Of a stretch of DNA of 8,532 nt, positions 1 to 6,690 are shown piece after piece. Below the pieces are notes generated by a model. That model was not told the DNA's origin and did not search any database. It saw only the letters and a list, made by a program, of their open reading frames with translations. The stretch spans positions 1-8,532 of the forward strand of contig QHPM01000152.1 in assembly GCA_003219095.1 (NCBI GenBank). Direction: 5' to 3'. Source of the DNA: Verrucomicrobiota bacterium. GTDB taxonomy: Bacteria; Verrucomicrobiota; Verrucomicrobiia; Chthoniobacterales; UBA10450. The position numbers and the translations under genes were made by a program. Within the stretch, counting starts at the first letter, position 1; each line of letters starts with the position of its first letter.

Positions 1-104
1 TCCAAGCCGCGTCCCGCTGTTCGCACCGAACTCCCGACGTTCGATTCATCCACCAGGATCAACACTCTGGAGCGGTGGGAACCATCTGAATTTTTCTTTG
101 GCAC
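1..104 (-). CDS. NYN/PIN-like domain protein, 5' end only (runs off left edge)
   Basis: Thirty-four codons can be read from a GTG at 104-102 to the window edge. The peptide begins VPKKNSDGSHRSR, a short basic hydrophilic lead, and continues with RVLILVDESNV at about residues 13-23. A hydrophobic beta strand followed by D-x-x-N is the first strand and metal-binding Asp expected of the NYN/PIN-like ribonuclease fold (LabA/YacP-type proteins). The following SSVRTAGRGL suits the first helix. An in-frame TAG lies a few codons upstream, so the start must be the GTG or the ATT/CTG just before it; no clear ribosome binding site is seen. Only the first strand and part of a helix are visible, so the family call rests on a short motif. 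Whether the gene is intact cannot be judged, and its neighbour upstream on the same strand is a pseudogene. Confidence 0.42.
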   Translation of the reverse strand, partial: MPKKNSDGSHRSRVLILVDESNVGSSVRTAGRGL

Positions 105-176
105 TAGCAGAATGAACTACGTCCGCGTCATAGTAGCGAGAACTACTTTTGCAGATCCCCAGCAACTTCGGTGAAT

Positions 177-202
177 CCGCCGACTTCGGAAGCATTCGGC
201 GG
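177..202. repeat. Small inverted repeat (7-bp stem)
   Basis: CCGCCGA at 177-183 is the reverse complement of TCGGCGG at 196-202. The loop holds a second small palindrome, CTTCGGAAG. It lies in the 151-bp gap between the NYN-like gene and the decayed gene. No T-run follows on either strand, so it is not a convincing intrinsic terminator. Nothing else was recognised in 105-255. Confidence 0.25.
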
Positions 203-255
203 CTTGAGGTCGCTGCAATTTCAGTTTCTGCAAATTAACCGAGAGTGGATAATGT

Positions 256-759
256 TCAGCGGCTCTTCTGTTTTGCCCGCTCCGCCAATCGCGCGCGGGT
301 CATGCGTTCGCGGAGGCCGCCCTCTTGCACAAATGCTTTGTCCAACTTGCGGATGAGCTGGTCGAGCGGGAAGTTCGTTTGGTGAATGAGACAAATCAGG
401 ATATTTGCTACCACCTCGGGCAGCCTTGTCTCGACATACGTCTCATAGGCCTTATAGGACGTATCTTGCTGCCCCCCGAGTTTGCGCACGAACAGCGCCT
501 CGCACTATCTTTTGGCCAGAAGCGTGCCTTTCGCACACACAGAAAATCGCGATAATCCTCCAAAAGTTCTTCCAAACTCGCCCGGGCCACGCCAATTAGT
601 TTGATTTCCGTTCCCTTGGCAGTGCCGGATGCCTTGCTTCCTTCAATAATGTTTTGTTTCCCCGATCGCGCAGCTGCATCGCGCCCTGGAAAACCACGAG
701 CGCTTTCTAGCGAGCAAGCAGGCCGGCGTGGCCGCCGTGCGGCGGAATGAAGGTTTCAC
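256..759 (-). pseudogene. Decayed four-helix-bundle suffix family protein (TIGR04258-like)
   Basis: Three fragments of one family can be read on the minus strand in shifted frames. The N-terminal piece (about 755-680) reads ETFIPPHGGHAGLLAR, an in-frame TAG at 709-707, then KALVVFQGAM. The central piece (about 680-503) reads AARSGKQNIIEGSKASG, then VARASLEELLEDYRDFL and ending near FWPKDS. The C-terminal piece (489-256) reads VRKLGG, EVVANILICLIHQTN, LDQLIRKLDKAF, EGGLRERMTRARL. These blocks, in this order, match the four-helix-bundle suffix family as I remember it. Between pieces one and two about 25 residues appear deleted (the usual segment before QAARSGKQN) with a frame change. Between pieces two and three there is a frameshift near 500-505. 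With three lesions it cannot make the full protein. The family's function is unknown to me; it is related to the four-helix S23/23S rRNA intervening-sequence type proteins. The C-terminal half remains open as 77 codons from a GTG at 489 and could in theory still be translated. Confidence 0.8.
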
Positions 760-901
760 TTGCATCCGTTGATTTGTTCGTTGTCTGCGAAGTCATCCTG
801 TTGCTTGGCGAAATTGAGATACGTCCTAAAAATCCCATGCGCCACATTTCTAAGATCAAAGCAAGCTTTTCATCAAAGCCATTCGCGTTCTACATTCGGC
901 G
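760..901. other. Gap upstream of the S46 peptidase gene
   Basis: These 142 bp separate the decayed gene from the divergent peptidase gene and must hold the peptidase promoter. I see no convincing -35/-10 pair and no good Shine-Dalgarno before the ATG at 902; the bases just upstream are ACATTCGGCG. A plus-strand ORF across this region (747-1187) overlaps the peptidase in another frame and looks like a shadow. Confidence 0.3.
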
Positions 902-2998
902 ATGCTTTCGCTTCGACTTCTTTTTGTTATGCTGGCTGCCACCACAATTCCTGCTTTCGCCGACGAAGGGATGTGGCTGTTCAACAATCCGCCGCTCAAG
1001 CAATTCAAAGAAAGGTATCAATTTGAGCCCGCCCCGCAGTGGCTCGAACATCTACAAAAAGCCAGCGTGCGATTTAATTCCGGTGGGAGCGGGTCATTTG
1101 TTTCCGCTAACGGACTCTGCATTACCAATCATCACGTGGGCGCGGATGCGCTGCAAAAAGCGTCGAGCGCGCAGCACAATTACTTGAAGGAAGGCTTCTA
1201 TGCGAAGACGAACGCGGAAGAAATCAAATGCGCCGATCTTGAGCTGAACGTGCTGATGTCGATCGAAGATGTAACCAAACCAGTGAACGCCGCGGTAAAA
1301 ACTGGCATGTCTCCTGACGCCGCGAGTAAGGCGCGTGAGAACGCAATTGCGCAAATTGAAAAGGAAAGCAAAGACAAAACCGGCCTCCGTTCCGATGTCG
1401 TCACGCTTTATCAAGGCGGCGCTTATCATCTTTACCGCTACAAACGTTACGATGACGTCCGGATTGTTTTTGCGCCGGAACAGCAGCTCGCGTTTTACGG
1501 TGGGGATCCCGACAATTTTGAATATCCGCGCTTCGATCTCGATATCTGCATTTTCCGGGCTTATGAAAATGGACAGCCCGCCCGGATCGACCATTATCTG
1601 AAGTGGAATTCGAATGGGCCGAGCGATGGCGAGCTAACTTTCGTTAGCGGAAGTCCGGGGCGAACGGACCGGCAACTTACCGTCGATGAACTGGCCGACC
1701 GGCGCGATCGCGAGGTGCCGACCTGGCTCCAGATGTTTAACCGGCGCGAAGTATTGTTGCACGCTTGGGGACAACGCTCGTTCGAAAATGCGAGAAGAGC
1801 GCGCGATGATTTCTTTGCCGATCAAAACAATCGTAAACGCTACGACGGTTATATCGCGGCACTGTTTGATCCGGAGATCTGGAGCGCAATCAAAGCGCGG
1901 GAAAAGAAATTGCGCGATGCGATTTCACGAGATCCGAGATTAAAATCCACAATTGCAGCTTACGATCGAATCGAAAAAGCGCAGGCGGAACTGGTCAAGA
2001 TCGCGCCCGGTTATGATTATCTGGAGCAGGAGCGTCCCATCCCCTTTGGGTATCGCGGCCCGCGTGCATTCTATGGGACGCTCTTCAAATACGCGCGCTT
2101 GCTGACCCGCGCGCTTGACGAACGCGCCAAACCGAATGGCGAACGGATCGCGGCATTTCGCGATAGCGCCAAGGACTCACTCGAGCTTGAACTCTTCTCC
2201 GGCGAACCGGTCTACGATGATTACGAAATTCTCCGGTTAACGGATTCGCTCACCGATTTTGCCGAGAAATTCGGTGGCAACGATCCCCTGGTGATACAAG
2301 TTCTCGCCGGCAAATCGCCGCGGGCCCGCGCACTGGAATTGGTTAGCGGAACAAAATTGAAAGATGTCGAGTTCCGGAAAAATCTTTACGCGAAAAACGC
2401 GACAGCATTGCAGGCAGCGCAAGACCCAATGCTTAACCTCACACGAATGATCGACGCGCCGGCTCGGGAAGCACGAAGAGCCCATGACGCGCAAGAGGAA
2501 ATCAAGAGGCAAGCCTACGCCGAAATCGCGAAAGCGCGTTTCGGGATTGAAGGCACGAGCAATTATCCAGACGCGACTTTCACGCTGCGGCTATCGTACG
2601 GAAAAGTCATAGGTTACGAGGAAGATGGCAAACAAATTCCGCCTTTTACGAACTTCGGCGGGCTTTATCAGCGCTCTGCCGAACACGATAACCAGGCGCC
2701 TTTCGATCTCCCTCAGCGCTGGATCGAACGCAAAGCGCAATTGAATCCGGCGACGAAATTTAATTTCGTTTCCGACGCCGACATTATCGGCGGCAACAGC
2801 GGAAGTCCGGTGGTCAACAAAGCGAATGAATTCGTCGGCATCATTTTCGACGGCAACATTCAATCCCTCGTGCTCGATTGCATTTTCTCCGACAAACAAG
2901 CGCGCGCGGTCAGTGTTGATTCGGCTGCCATCAGCGAAGCGCTGCGGAAAGTTTATGATGCGGGCGCACTGGCGGACGAGTTAGAAGGCAAGAAATAA
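902..2998 (+). CDS. Secreted S46-family serine dipeptidyl-peptidase (DPP7/DPP11 type)
   Basis: Complete 698-residue protein, close to the usual ~700 residues of peptidase family S46, which release dipeptides from peptide N-termini outside the cytoplasm. Residues 1-20 form a signal peptide with likely cleavage at AFA|DEG. The family opening GMWLFN is at 23-28. The chymotrypsin-like triad is visible: His78 in TNHHVG, Asp214 in the stretch after DNFEYPR, and Ser633 in GGNSGSP. N205, F206 and R210 occupy the places of the residues that bind the substrate N-terminus in characterised S46 enzymes. The family motif VSGSPGRTDR is at about 248-257. The residue 18 positions after the catalytic serine, which sets P1 specificity, is Gly651 in FDGN; this is the DPP7 state (hydrophobic P1), whereas DPP11 has Arg there (acidic P1). 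The central helical domain is about 260-560. It likely works in the periplasm in peptide scavenging. The gene stands alone on this strand, convergent with the LolA-like gene. The ATG at 902 is chosen because the signal peptide starts there. The family is certain; the specificity is inferred. Confidence 0.95.
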   Translation: MLSLRLLFVMLAATTIPAFADEGMWLFNNPPLKQFKERYQFEPAPQWLEHLQKASVRFNSGGSGSFVSANGLCITNHHVGADALQKASSAQHNYLKEGFYAKTNAEEIKCADLELNVLMSIEDVTKPVNAAVKTGMSPDAASKARENAIAQIEKESKDKTGLRSDVVTLYQGGAYHLYRYKRYDDVRIVFAPEQQLAFYGGDPDNFEYPRFDLDICIFRAYENGQPARIDHYLKWNSNGPSDGELTFVSGSPGRTDRQLTVDELADRRDREVPTWLQMFNRREVLLHAWGQRSFENARRARDDFFADQNNRKRYDGYIAALFDPEIWSAIKAREKKLRDAISRDPRLKSTIAAYDRIEKAQAELVKIAPGYDYLEQERPIPFGYRGPRAFYGTLFKYARLLTRALDERAKPNGERIAAFRDSAKDSLELELFSGEPVYDDYEILRLTDSLTDFAEKFGGNDPLVIQVLAGKSPRARALELVSGTKLKDVEFRKNLYAKNATALQAAQDPMLNLTRMIDAPAREARRAHDAQEEIKRQAYAEIAKARFGIEGTSNYPDATFTLRLSYGKVIGYEEDGKQIPPFTNFGGLYQRSAEHDNQAPFDLPQRWIERKAQLNPATKFNFVSDADIIGGNSGSPVVNKANEFVGIIFDGNIQSLVLDCIFSDKQARAVSVDSAAISEALRKVYDAGALADELEGKK

Positions 2999-3030
2999 GG
3001 CAACTGAAAATTCTTTCTTTCTCGGTAGCG

Positions 3031-3064
3031 CGTCGGGATCCTTCGACTTTCGCTCGGGTTGACG
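3031..3064. repeat. Palindromic dispersed-repeat-like element in convergent gap
   Basis: The sequence from 3031 to 3064 contains GGGATCCTTCGAC and CGCTCGGGTTGACG. It resembles a degenerate copy of the GGATCCTTCGACTTCGCTCA-type palindrome, which I recall being dispersed in many environmental bacterial genomes. CGTC at the left pairs with GACG at the right, and ATCC pairs with GGGT. It sits between the ends of two convergent genes, a typical place for such repeats. Copy number cannot be seen from one window. Confidence 0.3.
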
Positions 3065-3076
3065 AGCCGCGAGCGA
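3050..3076. terminator. Possible hairpin terminator between convergent genes
   Basis: TCGCTCG at 3050-3056 can pair with CGAGCGA at 3070-3076; alternatively GCTCG at 3052-3056 pairs with CGAGC at 3063-3067 over a six-base loop. The hairpin lies just after the stop codon of the LolA-like gene and 50 nt after the peptidase stop, so it could serve both. No long T-run follows on the plus strand, so intrinsic termination is only a suggestion. Confidence 0.25.
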
Positions 3077-3077
3077 T

Positions 3078-3743
3078 CTATTTTCCCAGCGGCGTGCTCA
3101 CTTCAGTGCCGGGCGGAGGCGTGAATTCGAATTGGCTAGCCGGGATGGCTGCATGGTTGGGATTCTGGTAAGTCGTCACAATCTGGTCGCCGTTTGGCTG
3201 GAGCATATCGGTGCGTTCGGCAAAGAGATCGTCGCTCAAGTGCAGCAACAATTTTTGAAAAATGCGTTTCATCGATGGATTGCGCGGCGTCAACTCGAGA
3301 TCGTACCCCTTTCCCGCTTTGTCTCCGGCAATATGAAAAGTGTGTTCGACATTCTCTAGGTTAAGCGCGGTCGTGATCGCGGAAATGGCGGCATCGAGCG
3401 GCGAGCGCTTAGCCAGTGAATAGTGCTCGGCCGATTTGAAGTTTGGGTAATAAATCCAAAGCTGTTCTCCATCACTTACGGTAATGCTCGGGGCGTTGCC
3501 CTTGCGTTCGATGCGGAATTTGGTTGGGGCTTGAAACCAAATTTTTCCGCTGCTGTTGATCGGCTCGTCCAACAAATGAACCTTTCGTTGTTCCTGGAAA
3601 TCCGCCTGCATACTTGGAGCCGCGGCCCGCTTCTCGCGAATATTTTCGAGCAAGCTCTTGATATCGGCCGGCGATAATGACTCGGCCCGCACGCCGAGTG
3701 CGCACGACGTGATCAGGCAAATAACAACAACTATGTTACGCAT
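3078..3743 (-). CDS. LolA-like periplasmic lipid/lipoprotein carrier
   Basis: A 221-residue protein of the LolA/LolB-like fold, about the usual length for LolA. Residues 1-20 are a signal peptide (hydrophobic core IVVVICLITS, likely cut VRA|ES). The body shows LolA-family features: a helical start (SPADIKSLLENIREK), SMQADFQEQR at 44-53, the strand run GKIWFQAPTKFRIER at 66-80, DGEQLWIYYP at 91-100, a helix near 115-129, then a long antiparallel sheet ending QFEFTPPPGTEV. LolA proteins hold acyl chains in a half-barrel cavity and ferry lipidated cargo across the periplasm. The ATG at 3743-3741 is chosen because the signal peptide begins there and it overlaps the stop of the exporter gene by 8 nt; a longer reading frame exists upstream but encodes exporter sequence in another frame. 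The coupling to an MMPL exporter suggests a dedicated carrier rather than housekeeping LolA. I-T-S-C14 also fits a weak lipobox, so membrane anchoring cannot be excluded. Confidence 0.88.
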   Translation of the reverse strand: MRNIVVVICLITSCALGVRAESLSPADIKSLLENIREKRAAAPSMQADFQEQRKVHLLDEPINSSGKIWFQAPTKFRIERKGNAPSITVSDGEQLWIYYPNFKSAEHYSLAKRSPLDAAISAITTALNLENVEHTFHIAGDKAGKGYDLELTPRNPSMKRIFQKLLLHLSDDLFAERTDMLQPNGDQIVTTYQNPNHAAIPASQFEFTPPPGTEVSTPLGK

Positions 3744-6258
3744 GTTCCAGTTCGGCCTCGGTAAAATGTCCCTGAGGCAGCTTCGGTTTAACTGCAACTG
3801 CCGCCGGCAAAGTGAAGAAGATGGTCGCGGCCAGGCTCCAGAACAAGCCAATGGCGCAAGCAACCCCCAGCCCACTTAAGGTCGGATTATGTGCCCAACC
3901 GAGCGAACCGAATCCTGCAATGGCAGTCAATCCCGCGAGCACGACTGGTTTCACTACCCCGGTAAGATCGCGCGCGACATCATGGCTTCGCTGCCAAACT
4001 AACAAGACGTAGATTCCATAATCAACCCCGATCGCAAGAACGAGGCGGAAGGCGAGCACATTTAATAAATTCAGCGGCACGTTGAGCAGTTTCATCGAAG
4101 CAATCATGGCCGCGACAGCGAGGGCAAGCGTGATCACTTGCACCAGCCAGAGACGCAGATCGCGATAAAGAATTGCCAGAAGCGAGGCATCGAATATCGC
4201 CATCAACGCGCTAATCAGGAGCAACTGCCGATGCGACCACGGGACCAGATCGGTCAAAGTATAACTCCAACCTGAGAGAGTGATCGGGATTCCTGCGACG
4301 GGCAGTTCGCGTGCAAGGACGTTCTTTTGTTCCTGCGTCGCTACCGGGGTGTTGGTGGTGACGAACCCGGTTGTGGTCAGTGAATCCTGCGCGAAATAGC
4401 GTTCGACCAAAAACCACCAGGCCGAGCCGAGCGGCAATTGCGTGCGCCACGACGGGATTTTGAAATCAGGGGCAGCCGCGGCTTGGAGCTGGTTGAGTAA
4501 CTCGAAGGCGGACGCGAAGGCGCCGGGGTTAAATCGATTTTGAGTAAGCGCGTTCTGCAAAGCAGTTCGGGCCGCGTCAAAATTGATGGAAGCGAGCTCC
4601 AGGCGATTGCGTTGCATTTCGCGCGGGGAAAGGGCAAGGGCGTTGGGAGTGGAGAAGCTCTTAATTTTGCCGGCGCGTTGCAACTCGGCCCAATGCTGCG
4701 AAATCGACTTCCAGAAATCGTGCAGCTGTTGCTCGGTTGCGGCGCGGACGATTCCGAGGACTGGCTCCCAGCGCACCGGCATTTTCTGCATGATCAAACT
4801 GAGCGCGGTGCCGGCGCGACTGTTCTTCGGCTCCAGCGATCGCGCGTTTGCCTCAAAGGTGAGCGGAATTTGCGGGACCATCGCAATAATGAGCAGCGCC
4901 ATCAGAATGGGAGCACTAATTGCGAGAATGGACCGCGGCCGGGCGAGCATGCGATGGACATAATTTCTTACCGAATCTAAAATCCAATCGTTGCGCAACG
5001 GAACATTTCCTCGCGGCACGAACAGAAAAAAAACTGTCGTCATTAATACCCCGGCCGCGGAAATTCCGATGGCGATGAGAACGCCGAGCTGAATAAATCC
5101 CGAAGAGTTGCTCAGGACGAGGGCGAGAAAACCGACGGCGGTGGTTAATGCACCGAAGAAAACGGCGCGGCCAAGACTGTGAACGGCGTCGGCAACGGCG
5201 ACGCGATGTCCGTCGCCTTCGCTTCGCGCTTGCTGATAGCGCCCGTAAATCAGAATGGCGAAATCAACGCCGAGGCCAACGAGAATCGCGCAAAAGCCGA
5301 CCGTCACCATGTTGAGGCGATGAAAAATCAAGAGCCCGGCGGCGAGTCCAATCAAACAACAAAGCAGAAGGGCGAAGCCCATTCCAAGCAACGGGAGCCA
5401 ACGCCGAAACCCAATAAAAAAGACGGCGCCAACCAGCGCGATTGAACTCAGCACTGTGGCAACGATGTCGTGGCGCATGCTCAGCGAAATTTCCGCGACA
5501 TAAGCAGAACGCCCGGTGATGAGCACTTCGAGTTTGCCGCCGTCCCAGCCCTCGACTGCGGAGGCCCGAAATGCGTTCACCTGCTTCATCAGTTTCTGGC
5601 AATCGAAAGCGCTGATGCTTGGCTGGTTCGTCACCGTCGGGAAAACGCGCATGGTGGAATCGGGCGAAGTCAGTGGCTGATCTGTTTCCATCGCGGCGTT
5701 GCCGGCAAACGGTTTGAGCGAGGGCGTAATTAAGCCGAGTGGGTCGAGCGTCAGCTCTATTTCCGGCCGGGGCGAGCCGCTTTCGATTTCCCGCCGCAAT
5801 TGCGCGAGGCGTTCCTGAATTTTCTGCGGTTGAAGCAAAGAGATCGCGCGATCAAAATCCTCCGGCTCGAGATTGAGCAACAGCGGGAGCGCGATTCGCT
5901 GGAGATCGCGCACGCCATCCGGCGTTTCCATGGGCGAACCCGCCAACACGCGAACGCACCATGGTTGCGCGCGCAGTTTCTCGACGAATTTCGGCGCGAA
6001 TTCTTCGAGCTTATCCGCGTCCTCAGGCTGACAAAGAAGGGCAAAGGTCAGCTCGCGCGTCTGCGCAAACTCACTGTTGTAGGTCTTCAGGCCTTCGACC
6101 GAATCAAATCCTCGCGGCAGCAAATTGAGGACTTCGGTGTCGAGCCGTAAAAACGCCACCAGAATGCCGACACCGACGATCGCGATCAGCACCACCACGC
6201 TCCACATCAGGCTGCGGCGTTCTGTCACAAGAAAGGCAACCTTTTCGCTAAATCGCAT
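3736..6258 (-). CDS. MMPL/RND-superfamily inner-membrane exporter
   Basis: An 840-residue polytopic protein with the two-fold RND plan: TM1 at about 19-36, a large periplasmic loop (37-265), a cluster of TMs (266-284, 288-311, 318-338, 363-382, 388-413), TM7 at 443-461, a second large loop (462-677), then five more TMs (678-697, 702-722, 728-750, 770-787, 796-817). The repeated proton-relay motif is present in both halves, as GLGVDF with Asp332 and AIGVDY with Asp746, so the pump looks functional. Family members (MmpL, HpnN, aryl polyene exporters) use the proton gradient to extract lipids or hydrophobic products from the inner membrane. The neighbours fit this: a lipoprotein gene 23 nt upstream and a LolA-like carrier overlapping its last 8 nt. 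The ATG at 6258 is followed by a basic N-terminus and TM1. The substrate cannot be told from sequence. Confidence 0.92.
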   Translation of the reverse strand: MRFSEKVAFLVTERRSLMWSVVVLIAIVGVGILVAFLRLDTEVLNLLPRGFDSVEGLKTYNSEFAQTRELTFALLCQPEDADKLEEFAPKFVEKLRAQPWCVRVLAGSPMETPDGVRDLQRIALPLLLNLEPEDFDRAISLLQPQKIQERLAQLRREIESGSPRPEIELTLDPLGLITPSLKPFAGNAAMETDQPLTSPDSTMRVFPTVTNQPSISAFDCQKLMKQVNAFRASAVEGWDGGKLEVLITGRSAYVAEISLSMRHDIVATVLSSIALVGAVFFIGFRRWLPLLGMGFALLLCCLIGLAAGLLIFHRLNMVTVGFCAILVGLGVDFAILIYGRYQQARSEGDGHRVAVADAVHSLGRAVFFGALTTAVGFLALVLSNSSGFIQLGVLIAIGISAAGVLMTTVFFLFVPRGNVPLRNDWILDSVRNYVHRMLARPRSILAISAPILMALLIIAMVPQIPLTFEANARSLEPKNSRAGTALSLIMQKMPVRWEPVLGIVRAATEQQLHDFWKSISQHWAELQRAGKIKSFSTPNALALSPREMQRNRLELASINFDAARTALQNALTQNRFNPGAFASAFELLNQLQAAAAPDFKIPSWRTQLPLGSAWWFLVERYFAQDSLTTTGFVTTNTPVATQEQKNVLARELPVAGIPITLSGWSYTLTDLVPWSHRQLLLISALMAIFDASLLAILYRDLRLWLVQVITLALAVAAMIASMKLLNVPLNLLNVLAFRLVLAIGVDYGIYVLLVWQRSHDVARDLTGVVKPVVLAGLTAIAGFGSLGWAHNPTLSGLGVACAIGLFWSLAATIFFTLPAAVAVKPKLPQGHFTEAELEHA

Positions 6259-6281
6259 CGCAGAAAAGCCTGGCGAACCGC

Positions 6282-6689
6282 CTAAAAGCGCAGGACGAAA
6301 GTTTCCGATCCTTCACTCACCCGCACAATTTGCTTTTGCGGATTGCGCAAAATTTCCTGGCGCAAGGCGAGCCAACCGCTGGCTCGCGCCGGCGGCTGCT
6401 GAAGCGGCCCTGACCAGGGAATGCGTGCGAGCGGGCCTTGCACGCGAGCAAAAGCGGGATCAGTCCGCATGATTAGCAAAGTGACGCCCGGGCCTTTGCT
6501 GAAAGTCAATTCAAAATCGCCGCGATTGGAGTAGCGCACGAACACCTCGCCAATAAGCGATGTCTTCTTGCCGTGATAAGAGAGCTGGCCGTTGCGAGCA
6601 ACCCAGGTCCGGCTGGGCGGTGCGAATTGATGAATGGCGCAGCTGCTCAGAATCAGGGCGACAGCCAGGATCGACGCGATTCGCCCCAT
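6282..6689 (-). CDS. Small outer-membrane lipoprotein, possibly LolB-like
   Basis: A 135-residue lipoprotein. The signal sequence MGRIASILAVALILSSC has the lipobox L-S-S-C with Cys17 as the modified residue. Position +2 is Ala, not Asp, which predicts sorting to the outer membrane. The mature part is rich in predicted beta strands: GQLSYHG, EVFVRYSNRGDFELTFS, GVTLLIMRTD, FARVQGPLARIPWSG, then a helical WLALRQEIL and the ending ETFVLRF. The strand pattern with a short helix recalls a shortened LolB-type half-barrel, but I recognise no named family with confidence. An 18-codon longer frame exists, but the internal ATG at 6689 begins a perfect signal peptide and lies 1 nt after the stop of the FAD enzyme gene, which fits translational coupling. 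In this block it is the natural outer-membrane acceptor for cargo carried by the LolA-like protein. That role is inferred from context. Confidence 0.82.
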   Translation of the reverse strand: MGRIASILAVALILSSCAIHQFAPPSRTWVARNGQLSYHGKKTSLIGEVFVRYSNRGDFELTFSKGPGVTLLIMRTDPAFARVQGPLARIPWSGPLQQPPARASGWLALRQEILRNPQKQIVRVSEGSETFVLRF

Positions 6690-6690
6690 A

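Noticed and set aside
177..202. Hairpin as terminator of the decayed gene
   Set aside because: No T-run follows on the minus strand, so it was kept only as an inverted repeat.
747..1187. 146-codon plus-strand ORF starting inside the decayed gene and overlapping the peptidase start
   Set aside because: It overlaps the well-supported S46 signal peptide and catalytic His region in another frame, and its protein is Cys/Arg/Phe-rich without family features.
1094..1594. 166-codon minus-strand ORF inside the peptidase gene
   Set aside because: It lies antisense within a certain S46 gene and its composition mirrors the sense codons.
3744..3875. 44-codon N-terminal extension of the LolA-like protein
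   Set aside because: The extension is exporter sequence read in another frame; the signal peptide begins at the ATG at 3743.
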